The notes beneath the pieces are model-generated. The model was not told the DNA's origin. It searched no databases and saw nothing but the letters and a program-made list of their open reading frames with translations. Both the position numbers and the translations under genes were made by a program. Positions 15,307-23,793 of a stretch of DNA of 33,677 nucleotides are shown here, in pieces. How positions within the stretch are numbered: position 1 is the first letter of the stretch; each line of letters starts with the position of its first letter. Source of the stretch: CAZOKZ01 sp964580585 (GTDB lineage Bacteria; Sumerlaeota; Sumerlaeia; SLMS01; JAHLLQ01); contig CAZOKZ010000050.1 in assembly GCA_964580585.1 (NCBI GenBank), positions 1-33,677 on the forward strand, in the 5' to 3' direction.

Positions 15307-17349
15307 ATGGCTGAGTTAGAAAAAAAAATCAAAGCGATCCGACGTCGATTAATCCTCTTTCGGTTCATCGATTCGTTGTCGCGTTTAGTGCTGATTTCGT
15401 TGATCTTAGCAGTGATTTACCTGCTGACGTCGCGCCTGATTGTCCTGCCGACCGATCCCTTTGTCGTAACCGGTGGGTTATTGGGTGGCGCGTTCTTGGT
15501 GGCGGCGATTTTGACGTATATCAAACGCTATTCGTTGGTGAAAGCCGCAGTGATGGCGGACGAACAGCTTGGTTTGAGCGAACGGCTTTCGAGCGCGCTG
15601 CTTCTGAAGAACTGGCACGATGAAGCGGGCGCGGTCGAGGCGTTGGAAAAAGACGCCATGCGGCATGCCACGGCAATTAATCCCTCCAAAGATTTTCGGT
15701 ACAAACCCAATCGGCTGATGAAACATCTTGTCTGGCCGACGCTGATTTTTGCAGCCATTTACGCGTTTATGCCGCAGTTCGATTTACTGGCAAAAGAAGC
15801 TCCGCCCGAGGACCCGGATAAAGCGGAGGTTTCTCCGAGTACGCGCGAACGGATGAAAAAACAAGCCGCCCGCGACATTCGTGAGCTTTCAAAGGAAGCC
15901 AAAAAAGCCAAAGAAGAAGCGATGGTCGAGGAAGCCGGCAAATTCGCCAAGGAGCTGGAACGCTTGGCCGATGATGTTTCCGTTGGCACCAAGGATCAAA
16001 AGGCAGCGTTAGCAGAGTTGTCGCGCATCGAAGACGAGTTGAAGCTCGAACGGCGCAAACTGGCGCGCGAAAATCAACCGTTCAAACAAATCTCTGGGCT
16101 GAAGCGGGCGGAAAAAACCCGCGAATTGCAGCAAGCGCTCAAGAATCAGGACTTTGCGAAAGCCGCCGAGCAAATGCAGAAGTTGGCGGCGGAGAAGCTC
16201 CAGCAAATGAACGCCCAGGATATGCAAGACACGGCGGACGAATTGCAGGATCTGGCCGAGGAGTTGAAAGAAAACAAGCAAATGGCCGAGGCGATGCAGC
16301 AAGCCGCCGACGCGTTGAAGCAAGCCGCCGAGGAGAAGAAAAAGGAAGAGCAGCAACAGCAACAAAGCCAACAGCAACAAGGGCAGCAAGGTCAGCAGTC
16401 TCCTCAGCAACAGCAGCAACAAAACGGTCAGCAAGGCCAGCAGGGTCAGCAGCAACAACAGCAGGGTGGAAGCCAACAACAGCAAGGCGGCCAGCAGCAG
16501 CAAAGCCAGCAGGCTTCTCAACAACAACAGGGAAGCAACCCGCAGCAAACCGGCGGGCAGCAAGGCCAGCAGCAACAACAGCAAGGATCGACGAGCTCGG
16601 CCAACGCCCAGCAGCAAATGCAGCAGGCGGCTCAGGCGATGCAGAACCAGCAGCAGTTGATGCAGCAAATGGCGCAGCTCGATCAGTTACAACAGCAGAT
16701 CAATCAAACGCAGTCTTCGATGATGAACCAGCAGTCCCAGCAGGGTGGACAGCAACAAAACGGTGGCCAGCAGGGCCAATCGCAGCAGCAACAGCAGCAG
16801 GGTGGACAGCAAGGCCAACAAGGCCAGGGTCAGCAGGGTCAGGGACAGCAACCCGGCCAGAGCGACGCGGGCGGAGAAGGCCAGCAGGGTGCCCAGCAAG
16901 AGGGCCAGGGCCAAGGTCAAGGTCAGCAGCAAGGGCAGGGACAGGGCCAGGGGCAAGGCGAGGGTCAAGGACAAGGCCAGGGACAACAGGGTCAGGGGCA
17001 AGGGCAGGGCGATTGGAAGCAGGGCGACCCGAACCAGCAAGGCCAAGGGTCCGGCGGGCCAGGCCAAGGTCAGGGAGGTGAACCGCCCGACGCGGGGCTG
17101 ATCGATGTGGACTTTACCGACGAGATGATTCATGGCCAGAAAAACAAGGGCGAGATTTTGGCTGTGATCGAAGTCGATGCGCCTGCAGTGCGTGGGGAAT
17201 CGAGCGTGAAGTATCATCAGATTTATGACACGCAGGCTCAGAAGGCGGCGGATTCGATGCGGCAAAATGAAATTCCGCTGGGGTATCGCAATGCGGTGAA
17301 GGATTACTTTGAAGCGATTAATCCGAACAGACGGGCGGGAGATGAATAA
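15307..17349 (+). CDS. Membrane coiled-coil protein with giant Gln/Gly-rich domain (DUF4175-like)
   Basis: The ATG at 15307 (GGCAGG 5 bases upstream) gives 680 residues; a TTG at 15271 is less likely. Transmembrane segments lie at about 26-46, 53-72 and 141-158. Residues 175-348 are charged and heptad-like (KEAKKAKEEAMVEEAGKFAK, DELQDLAEELKENK), predicting a long coiled coil. Residues about 349-593 are almost only Gln, Gly and Ser, first QQQ-rich, then GQGQ-rich, encoded by mixed CAA/CAG and all-Gly codons. The last 85 residues are again ordered (IDVDFTDEMIHGQ, IPLGYRNAVKDYFEAINP); a closing 'GYR..V..YF' motif is common in proteins encoded beside MoxR/VWA genes. The membrane part resembles DUF4175-type proteins. 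It is the first gene of the MoxR cluster, and its stop overlaps the next start by 8 bases. Confidence 0.75.
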   Translation: MAELEKKIKAIRRRLILFRFIDSLSRLVLISLILAVIYLLTSRLIVLPTDPFVVTGGLLGGAFLVAAILTYIKRYSLVKAAVMADEQLGLSERLSSALLLKNWHDEAGAVEALEKDAMRHATAINPSKDFRYKPNRLMKHLVWPTLIFAAIYAFMPQFDLLAKEAPPEDPDKAEVSPSTRERMKKQAARDIRELSKEAKKAKEEAMVEEAGKFAKELERLADDVSVGTKDQKAALAELSRIEDELKLERRKLARENQPFKQISGLKRAEKTRELQQALKNQDFAKAAEQMQKLAAEKLQQMNAQDMQDTADELQDLAEELKENKQMAEAMQQAADALKQAAEEKKKEEQQQQQSQQQQGQQGQQSPQQQQQQNGQQGQQGQQQQQQGGSQQQQGGQQQQSQQASQQQQGSNPQQTGGQQGQQQQQQGSTSSANAQQQMQQAAQAMQNQQQLMQQMAQLDQLQQQINQTQSSMMNQQSQQGGQQQNGGQQGQSQQQQQQGGQQGQQGQGQQGQGQQPGQSDAGGEGQQGAQQEGQGQGQGQQQGQGQGQGQGEGQGQGQGQQGQGQGQGDWKQGDPNQQGQGSGGPGQGQGGEPPDAGLIDVDFTDEMIHGQKNKGEILAVIEVDAPAVRGESSVKYHQIYDTQAQKAADSMRQNEIPLGYRNAVKDYFEAINPNRRAGDE

Positions 17350-18388
17350 GCACAAACGCTTGGCCCATGCGGGCTGGCACAACCCCTCGACCCTTTCGGG
17401 AAATTCCCGATTGCAGCGCATCACCCGACTGGCTGTCCAATTGACGGTGGTGGGGATGATTGCTGTTGGGATGTGGGCCTGTTCCGGTACGGGAACCGGA
17501 GCGGGCGGCGCGGTGGACGCGCGTGTTATCGGGGCGGTTGGAAGACAGCCGGGTTACTTTGTCAAACCGCGCGCTGTGGCGGTGACGGATGCGGACGAGT
17601 TAGTGGTGATCGATCGCAGCGGGCGCATCCAGGTTTTTGATGTGAATTCAGGCGAGTTTTTACGTAAGTGGGATTTGCAGGATTGGACAAATGGTACGCC
17701 GACTGGATTTTCGATCGATCCCAAAGACGGAACCATGTGGGTGGCGGATACTCATTATCAACGAATCATTCAGTACGACACGCAGGGGAAGATTTTGACG
17801 CAATGGGGCAAGGAAGGTACTAACCCGGGCGAGATGATTTTCCCAACGGATGTTTGTCCCGATCCAGATGGGAAAACCGTCTGGGTTTGCGAGTATGGTT
17901 TGCGTTGTCGCGTGATGCAATACACGCGCGAAGGCGAGTTTGTGCAGGAATGGGGTTCGGGCGAGTATGAATATTCCGATTTGCAGCGTCCGATGGCAAT
18001 TGCCGTGGATGCAGATGGTCATATTCTGGTCGCGGATGCCGGGAACCATCGGATTTTGACGTTCGATCGGGATGGGACGTTGTTGAATTCCTGGGGGACG
18101 CCGGGTGAAGAACCGGGGATGCTGAAGTACCCTTACGACATGGCGCTGGCAGCGGACGGATCGCTCTATTTGTGCGAATACGGCAACAGCCGTGTGAGCC
18201 GTTTCACGGCCAAGGGTGAATTCCTTGGCGCGTGGGGTCATCCCGGGCATGAACCCGGTGGATTGTTTGCCCCGTGGGGCGTGGCGGTTTGTCCCGATGG
18301 ACGCGTAGTGGTGGCGGATACAAATAACGGTCGGTTACAGGTGATCAGCAAGCCGCTGAAGGCCTTTGTGCGGGAGGGCAACGCGTGA
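17342..18388 (+). CDS. NHL-repeat beta-propeller lipoprotein
   Basis: The 348-residue product starts at an ATG that overlaps the end of the previous gene, with GGCGGGAG immediately upstream. The N-terminus ends in a lipobox-like VGMWAC (Cys47) after a hydrophobic stretch at 29-46, so it is probably lipid-anchored outside the inner membrane. From residue 60 to the end there are about six NHL units with the pattern 'F..P.gvav..dG.i.VaD..n.ri..f...G....' (for example PRAVAVTDADELVVIDRSGR, MAIAVDADGHILVADAGNHR, PWGVAVCPDGRVVVADTNNGR), enough for one six-bladed propeller. NHL propellers are interaction platforms; here a role as a periplasmic partner of the VWA proteins is inferred from the operon. 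Start of the next gene overlaps its stop. Confidence 0.85.
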   Translation: MNKHKRLAHAGWHNPSTLSGNSRLQRITRLAVQLTVVGMIAVGMWACSGTGTGAGGAVDARVIGAVGRQPGYFVKPRAVAVTDADELVVIDRSGRIQVFDVNSGEFLRKWDLQDWTNGTPTGFSIDPKDGTMWVADTHYQRIIQYDTQGKILTQWGKEGTNPGEMIFPTDVCPDPDGKTVWVCEYGLRCRVMQYTREGEFVQEWGSGEYEYSDLQRPMAIAVDADGHILVADAGNHRILTFDRDGTLLNSWGTPGEEPGMLKYPYDMALAADGSLYLCEYGNSRVSRFTAKGEFLGAWGHPGHEPGGLFAPWGVAVCPDGRVVVADTNNGRLQVISKPLKAFVREGNA

Positions 18389-21333
18389 TCGCCATTCATG
18401 CCGCAAAGCCGATCTTTCTGTTTTTGCTCGGATTGCTACCGCTTGTGTGGATGGCGGCGGCGCGCCTGAAGTCCATCGAGAAAGGTCGCCGTTGGACAAT
18501 TCTGGCGATACGAACGTTAATCGTTCTGTTGCTTGTTTTGGCATTGGCGCAAATCGAAGTCGCACGCAACAGCCGCGACATGACGGTGTACTTTCTGCTC
18601 GACCAATCGGATTCGATTCCGCCGTCTTTGCGTCAAACACAGACGGATATCGTTAAGCAACTCACCGAAAAAAAACCACGCAACGATGAAGCAGGCCTGA
18701 TTTTGTTCGGTGGCAACGCATCGCTCGAATCGTTGGCAGTCAATACGTTTGAAATGGACGGAACGTTTAATTCCGTCGTCGAAGGTGAACGCACGGATAT
18801 ATCGTCGGCGTTGAGGCTCGCGATGAGCGCGTTCCCCAATGATCGGTTGAAGCGTATCGTGCTGTTTTCCGATGGGAACGAAAACAGCGGCAGTTCGTTG
18901 GAACTCGCGCGACTGGCACGTAATAGCAACGTGCCCATCGACGTGGTGGCGCTGCGGTATGATCAGCGCCAGGATGTGCAAATCGATAAATTGATCATCC
19001 CGCCGCGTACGACGAAAGACGCACCGTTTGATATCAAGGTTTTCATGTCGTCGCAAACGGACACGAAGGGCCGGTTGCGACTTTATGAAGACGGCGAATT
19101 GATAATCGACCAGGATGTGGATATTTCGGCGGGGAAAAATCCCCCGTTGGTATTGCCAAAACGATTGAGCGACGGTGGATTCCATCGCTACGAAGCGACC
19201 GTTGAGGTGCAAGGCGACACGCGGCCTCAAAACAATGAAGCGCGCGCGTTTACCCACCTGAAAGCCGAGCCTCGTGTGCTCTATGTCGAAGGCGACCAGA
19301 TCAACAAAAACTATCTGGCGGCGGCGTTGCGGCTGGAAGATATCAAAGCCGAAATGATCGGGCCGCAGGAAATACCGTTCAGCATCGATGGTTTGCAAAG
19401 TTACGACGCGATCATCTTATCGAACGTGCATGCGCAGGAAATGACCAACGAGCAAATGACGATGATCGAACGCGCGGTGCACGATCTGGGCATCGGGTTG
19501 GTGATGATCGGCGGCGAAGATTCCTTTGGCGCGGGCGGTTACCAGGACACGCCGATTGAGAAAGCGCTGCCTGTTTCAATGGATGTGAAGCAGAAGAAAG
19601 TGCTGCCTAACGGCGCGTTGGTCGTGGTGCTCCACACATGCGAAATTCCGTCGGGTAATGCGTGGGCACGCGAAATTTCGGTCGCGGCGTTGAACGTGCT
19701 TTCAGCCCAGGATTATTTCGGCGTGTTGTATTACGGATCGAAACCAGGAACGGGCGTCGGTGGAGGGTACGGCGGGTGGGGCGAGTATTGGCTGTGGGAT
19801 CCGGGAATGCAGCAAACGGGCAACAAACGCGCGATGCGGGCGAAAATTCGCGGGGTGACGCCGCTTGATATGCCGACCTTCGATCCAACGTTGGAATTGG
19901 CGTACCAGGAATTGAAAGACCTTGAAACCCAAGCCAAGCACATCGTCGTGATTTCCGACGGCGATCCCAATCCTCCTAACCAGGGATTGATCAACCGCAT
20001 TCGCGACGAAGGAATCTCCGTTTCCGCCGTGGCCATCGCGCCGCACGCGGGTCAGAGCGTCGATACGTTGCGCAACATGGCGCTGTATTGGGGGGGCGGG
20101 AATTTTTATTTCCCGAAAACGGCAAACGAATTGCCGCGTATTTTCGTCAAAGAAGCTTCGATTGTTCGTCGGTCGCTGATTTTCGAAGAGCCCTTTTATC
20201 CGAAACTCGATACGCCGTCTGAAACACTCGAAGGTCTTACGGCGTTTCCACAATTGGACGGTTACGTTGTGACTTCCGACAAGGAACTCGCAACAATTGC
20301 GATGCGTACGGACAAGGACGATCCGTTGTTGGCGCACTGGCGTTATGGATTAGGCAAGACAGTGGCGTTTACCAGCGATGCGAAAAACAAGTGGGCGTCC
20401 GCTTGGGTAGATTGGGACGGTTACAGTAAGTTTTGGAGCCAGGTGGTGCGTTGGTCGTTGCGCGAAACGAGCAGCTCGAACCTGCAGGTTAACACGGACC
20501 TGCGCGGCGGCAAAGGAAAGATCAGTGTGGACGCGCTGGACATCGACGGGAATTTCGAGAACTTCCTCGAGTTCGATACGACGGTGCTCGGACCGGATTT
20601 AGAACCGCAAAATGTGAAAGTTCGTCAGGTTGGGCCGGGTCGTTACGAAGGTGAATTCGACGCGAATCAGGTTGGAACGTATATGGTTCGCCTGACGTCG
20701 GGCGAAGACGATGAACAGCAAACGGTGGTGAGTGGCGCGGCGCTTTCGTATTCGCCGGAGTATCAAGCCAGCCGGTCGAACGACGAGTTTCTGGAAAAAA
20801 TCGCAAAGGAATCCAACGGCGAAACGGTGGGTGAAAATTATTACGCGTTCCGGCGCAACCTTCCGCCGACGAACCGGCCCATTCCGATCTGGGAATGGTT
20901 GCTGTTGGCGGGATTGTTGCTCGTTCCGTTCGATGTCTTCATTCGCCGCGTTTATTGGGATATGAACGATATTGTGAGTTGGGCAAAGCGCACGGCGTCG
21001 GCGCCGTTCAAGCGCAAGGAACCTGTCGAGCGCGACGAGTCGATGGGATCGCTGCTGGCGGCGAAGTCGCGGGCGCACTCGGATCGCGAAGAGCAAAAAG
21101 AACACGAGGAAACACGTCGCCAATTCCGTGAGCGACTTCAAGAGCAGGAGGGCGGAGAAGTAAGTGAAGGGTCTGTGTTCGACGACGCGAAAAAATCCTC
21201 CGACCGCGGACCCGTGGCGCATCGCGCGAAACAAACCGTTGGCGATGCTCCCGACCGTCCGGCAGGTCCAGCAGGTGGCAGTTCGTTGAGTAGTTTGAAG
21301 GAAGCGAAGAAGCGGGCGAAGAAGAAGATGTGA
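18385..21333 (+). CDS. VWA protein with glutamine amidotransferase-like domain
   Basis: The 982-residue membrane protein starts with GTG in a GTGA overlap with the previous stop and has GGGAGGG 8 bases upstream. Two transmembrane segments (about 8-24 and 39-57) precede a VWA domain with an intact MIDAS motif DQSDS (Asp73, Ser75, Ser77). Residues about 295-395 look like a class I glutamine amidotransferase-like domain (RVLYVEGDQ, YDAIILSNV, GLVMIGGEDSFGAGGY), with no catalytic Cys elbow visible. A second VWA-like fold follows (LVVVLHTCE near 412, IVVISDGDPNPP near 521) whose MIDAS is degenerate. A C-terminal transmembrane segment lies at about 836-855, then a 125-residue charged cytoplasmic tail. 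Such proteins recur in MoxR operons and are presumed substrates or partners of the ATPase. Confidence 0.85.
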   Translation: MIAIHAAKPIFLFLLGLLPLVWMAAARLKSIEKGRRWTILAIRTLIVLLLVLALAQIEVARNSRDMTVYFLLDQSDSIPPSLRQTQTDIVKQLTEKKPRNDEAGLILFGGNASLESLAVNTFEMDGTFNSVVEGERTDISSALRLAMSAFPNDRLKRIVLFSDGNENSGSSLELARLARNSNVPIDVVALRYDQRQDVQIDKLIIPPRTTKDAPFDIKVFMSSQTDTKGRLRLYEDGELIIDQDVDISAGKNPPLVLPKRLSDGGFHRYEATVEVQGDTRPQNNEARAFTHLKAEPRVLYVEGDQINKNYLAAALRLEDIKAEMIGPQEIPFSIDGLQSYDAIILSNVHAQEMTNEQMTMIERAVHDLGIGLVMIGGEDSFGAGGYQDTPIEKALPVSMDVKQKKVLPNGALVVVLHTCEIPSGNAWAREISVAALNVLSAQDYFGVLYYGSKPGTGVGGGYGGWGEYWLWDPGMQQTGNKRAMRAKIRGVTPLDMPTFDPTLELAYQELKDLETQAKHIVVISDGDPNPPNQGLINRIRDEGISVSAVAIAPHAGQSVDTLRNMALYWGGGNFYFPKTANELPRIFVKEASIVRRSLIFEEPFYPKLDTPSETLEGLTAFPQLDGYVVTSDKELATIAMRTDKDDPLLAHWRYGLGKTVAFTSDAKNKWASAWVDWDGYSKFWSQVVRWSLRETSSSNLQVNTDLRGGKGKISVDALDIDGNFENFLEFDTTVLGPDLEPQNVKVRQVGPGRYEGEFDANQVGTYMVRLTSGEDDEQQTVVSGAALSYSPEYQASRSNDEFLEKIAKESNGETVGENYYAFRRNLPPTNRPIPIWEWLLLAGLLLVPFDVFIRRVYWDMNDIVSWAKRTASAPFKRKEPVERDESMGSLLAAKSRAHSDREEQKEHEETRRQFRERLQEQEGGEVSEGSVFDDAKKSSDRGPVAHRAKQTVGDAPDRPAGPAGGSSLSSLKEAKKRAKKKM

Positions 21334-21338
21334 TTTTG

Positions 21339-21362
21339 GTTTTTAGTTAATGGTTAATAGTT
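21339..21362. repeat. Left inverted repeat flanking the four-helix-bundle gene
   Basis: This 24-base AT-rich sequence (begins GTTTTTAGTTAAT, ends TTAATAGTT) matches the reverse complement of 21784-21807 at 22 of 24 positions. It begins 5 bases after the stop of the VWA gene. Confidence 0.75.
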
Positions 21363-21402
21363 GATAGTAAATGAAGTGACCATTGAATACGCGAGACTGA
21401 AG

Positions 21403-21792
21403 ATGCAGGATTATCGAAAATTAGTCGTATGGAAAAAGGCGCATATGCTGGCATTGTTAGTGTATAAGGTGACGAAAGAATTTCCAACAGACGAGCGGTT
21501 TGCTCTAGTGAGTCAATTGCGTCGTGCTGCTGTTTCGATTCCTGCTAATCTGGCTGAGGGGTGTGGGAGACAAGGCAAGGGGGAGCTGACACGCTATGTT
21601 CAGATAGCTTCTGGTTCTGCAAGCGAGGTAGAGTATTTCTTTCTCTTATCGAAGGATTTGGGATATATTACCGAGGAAGAATTCGTGGGACTGAACGATG
21701 GAATCGGTGAGATAAAAAGAATGTTAACGAATTTCACGACACGGTTGCGAGCACCAATCAATAATGAGGATTCAAAAACTAAAAACCATTAA
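21403..21792 (+). CDS. Four-helix-bundle protein, 23S rRNA intervening-sequence type
   Basis: The 129-residue protein starts at the ATG at 21403 (MQDYRKLVVWKKAH). It has the hallmarks of the S23/IVP four-helix-bundle family: an N-terminal 'L.vW..a..l....Y', FALVSQLRRAAVSIPANLAEGCGR, LTRYVQIASGSASEVEYFFLLSKDLGYI and a last amphipathic helix. Family members are encoded in 23S rRNA intervening sequences or as free-standing ORFs, and relatives (Avd) bind nucleic acid in diversity-generating retroelements. No reverse transcriptase is present here. The gene sits inside the MoxR operon, is clearly more AT-rich than its neighbours and is flanked by inverted repeats, the right one overlapping its last codons. 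A recent insertion is inferred; a role in the MoxR system is unlikely. Confidence 0.88.
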   Translation: MQDYRKLVVWKKAHMLALLVYKVTKEFPTDERFALVSQLRRAAVSIPANLAEGCGRQGKGELTRYVQIASGSASEVEYFFLLSKDLGYITEEEFVGLNDGIGEIKRMLTNFTTRLRAPINNEDSKTKNH

Positions 21793-21807
21793 CTATTAAC
21801 TAAAAAC
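21784..21807. repeat. Right inverted repeat flanking the four-helix-bundle gene
   Basis: This is the reverse complement of the left repeat at 21339-21362 with two transitions. It overlaps the last three codons (including the stop) of the four-helix-bundle gene. The preceding AAAAACTAAAAACC stretch adds a partial extra repeat unit. Confidence 0.75.
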
Positions 21808-21853
21808 GAAGACCTCTGTGGCAAAAAGAAATTAAAGAAGGCGGTGAACTAAC

Positions 21854-22858
21854 ATGGCAGACATGCAACAACTAGCGGCGGCGTTTCGCCGGGATTTTGA
21901 ATCGGTGGCGTCGGAAATCGGCAAGGTCATCGTGGGGACGGAGGAAGTCGTCGAAGGCGTGTTGATGTGCTTGTTTGCGGGCGGCAATGTCTTGCTCGAA
22001 GGCGTGCCTGGACTCGGCAAGACGATGTTGATTCGCACATTGGGCGAGGTGCTCGACTTGCCGTTCTCGCGCATTCAGTTCACGCCCGACTTGATGCCTG
22101 CCGATATTATCGGCACGAACATTGTCCAAGAGGATCAGCAAACCGGCAAACGCGATTTTGTGTTCATGCGCGGTCCGCTGTTTTCAAACCTGGTGCTGGC
22201 GGACGAAATCAACCGCGCAACGCCCAAAACGCAGTCGGCGATGCTGGAAGCAATGCAGGAAAAGCGTATCACCGCTGCGGGGACAACGCACGAACTCGAC
22301 AAGCCGTTTTTCGTGATGGCGACGCAAAACCCGCTCGAAATGGAAGGTACCTATCCGCTTCCGGAAGCGCAGCTTGACCGTTTCCTGTTCAAGTTGCTGG
22401 TGAAATTTCCGTCGCGCAAAGAACTGATGGAAATCGTCAATCGCACCACGACGGCTGAAATGCCGACGGTGAACAAAGCGATGGACAAAGCGCGTTTGAT
22501 CGAGTGGATGAAATTTGTGCGCACGATTGTGATCGCGCCGCACGTACAAGATTACGCGATTCGGCTGGTGTTGGCGACGCACCCCGAAAGCGAATTCGCC
22601 ACCGACATGGTGAAACGTTATGTGCGTTACGGCAGTTCGCCGCGCGGGGCGCAGGCGCTGATTTTGACCGGAAAAATCAAGGCGTTGCGTGCGGAGCGTT
22701 ACAACGTGGCATTTGCCGACGTCGGAGCAGTAGCGCATGCAACGTTGCGTCACCGATTAATTCTGAATTTCGAAGGCGAAGCCGAAGGCATCACGACCGA
22801 TATGGTGATCGACGACTTGATTCAGAAAGTTCCACGTGAACTTGGCGTGGGAGCATAA
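21854..22858 (+). CDS. MoxR-family AAA+ ATPase
   Basis: The 334-residue protein has Walker A GVPGLGKT (Lys56), Walker B LVLADEIN (Asp117, Glu118), sensor 1 in FVMATQNPLEMEGTYPLPEAQLDRF and an arginine-rich lid domain (YVRYGSSPRGAQALI). The length and motifs fit the canonical MoxR subfamily. These hexameric ATPases act as chaperones that insert metals or remodel complexes together with VWA-domain partners. AAGGCGGTG precedes the ATG. The gene is followed after 38 bases by the DUF58 gene, the usual order for the family. It probably shared one transcript with the upstream VWA gene before the four-helix-bundle cassette was inserted. Confidence 0.95.
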   Translation: MADMQQLAAAFRRDFESVASEIGKVIVGTEEVVEGVLMCLFAGGNVLLEGVPGLGKTMLIRTLGEVLDLPFSRIQFTPDLMPADIIGTNIVQEDQQTGKRDFVFMRGPLFSNLVLADEINRATPKTQSAMLEAMQEKRITAAGTTHELDKPFFVMATQNPLEMEGTYPLPEAQLDRFLFKLLVKFPSRKELMEIVNRTTTAEMPTVNKAMDKARLIEWMKFVRTIVIAPHVQDYAIRLVLATHPESEFATDMVKRYVRYGSSPRGAQALILTGKIKALRAERYNVAFADVGAVAHATLRHRLILNFEGEAEGITTDMVIDDLIQKVPRELGVGA

Positions 22859-22896
22859 TCTTAAAAACTCGACCCCCAACCTCTGAGTCCTGAATT

Positions 22897-23793
22897 ATGG
22901 CGAACGTAGATCTGAAAACAATGCTCGAACCGGAATTGATCGCACGCCTCGATCAGTTGGAAGTACTCACGCACAAAGTGTTTCGCGGTCGCCAGAAAGG
23001 CGAGCGTCGTTCACGGAAGAAAGGCCAGTCGGTCGAGTTTGCCGATTACCGCGAGTATGTTCCCGGTGATGATACGCGTCACTTGGATTGGAATGTGTAC
23101 GGGCGGCTTGAACGGTTGTATATTAAGTTGTTTTTGGAGGAAGAAGACCTCGCGTTTTATGTTCTGGTGGATACGTCCGAGTCGATGAATTTCGGCAAGC
23201 CGATGACAAAGTTCGAATATGCGCGCAAATTGGCGGCGGCCCTTTCGTATGTGGCGCTCAAGAACCAGGACAAGGTTGGTGTCAGCGATTTGAAGGAACG
23301 CGTGCATTCGCGTTTCCGCCCGGCTCGTGGCAAGGCGCAATTGACGAAGTTATTAAATTATCTAGGGGGGCTGGAGCCCGGTTCGGGGACAAATCTGGTG
23401 GAATCGTGCCGCGATTTTGTTTTGCAAAATAAACAGTCGGGCATCGTGGTGTTGATCAGCGATTTTCTCGACGACCGTGGTTATGAAGAAGCGTTGAAGC
23501 ACTTTTTCCTTCGTAATTACGACGTCTATTGTATTCAAGTTTTAAGCCCTGAAGAAAAAGACCCGACGCAGGTTGGGCACTTGGAATTTGTAGATGCGGA
23601 AACGGGCGAGCGGCAGGAAATTACGGCGAGCGAAATGTTGGTTCGCCAGTATAAGAACACCGTTGAAGCGTTTTGCGGAGGCTTGCGCGATTGGTGTTTG
23701 TCGCGCGGCATGACGTATCTGGCATCAACGACAGACGTTTCGATTGAAACAATGATGATTGGTTACCTTCGCCAGCAAGGGTTGTTGCGATGA
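22897..23793 (+). CDS. DUF58 / VWA-like MoxR partner
   Basis: The 298-residue cytosolic protein carries the DUF58 signature GQSVEFADYREYVPGDDTR followed by HLDWNVYGR (residues 43-70). A VWA-like domain follows with MIDAS DTSES (Asp92, Ser94, Ser96). There is no membrane segment, in contrast to the longer DUF58 proteins with N-terminal helices. In the family DUF58 is the constant partner of MoxR and probably its adaptor. The ribosome binding site is weak (CTGAGTCC region), so translation may depend on upstream coupling. The stop overlaps the next start (ATGA). Confidence 0.93.
   Translation: MANVDLKTMLEPELIARLDQLEVLTHKVFRGRQKGERRSRKKGQSVEFADYREYVPGDDTRHLDWNVYGRLERLYIKLFLEEEDLAFYVLVDTSESMNFGKPMTKFEYARKLAAALSYVALKNQDKVGVSDLKERVHSRFRPARGKAQLTKLLNYLGGLEPGSGTNLVESCRDFVLQNKQSGIVVLISDFLDDRGYEEALKHFFLRNYDVYCIQVLSPEEKDPTQVGHLEFVDAETGERQEITASEMLVRQYKNTVEAFCGGLRDWCLSRGMTYLASTTDVSIETMMIGYLRQQGLLR

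Noticed and set aside
16009..17424. Two long leucine-rich minus-strand ORFs opposite the Gln-rich domain
   Set aside because: They are the complement of CAA/CAG codons, which read as Leu-rich in reverse frames; they have no ribosome binding site or family match.
21403..21792. Diversity-generating retroelement accessory (Avd) reading of the four-helix-bundle gene
   Set aside because: No reverse transcriptase, template repeat or variable-repeat target was seen nearby; the free-standing IVP-type reading fits better.
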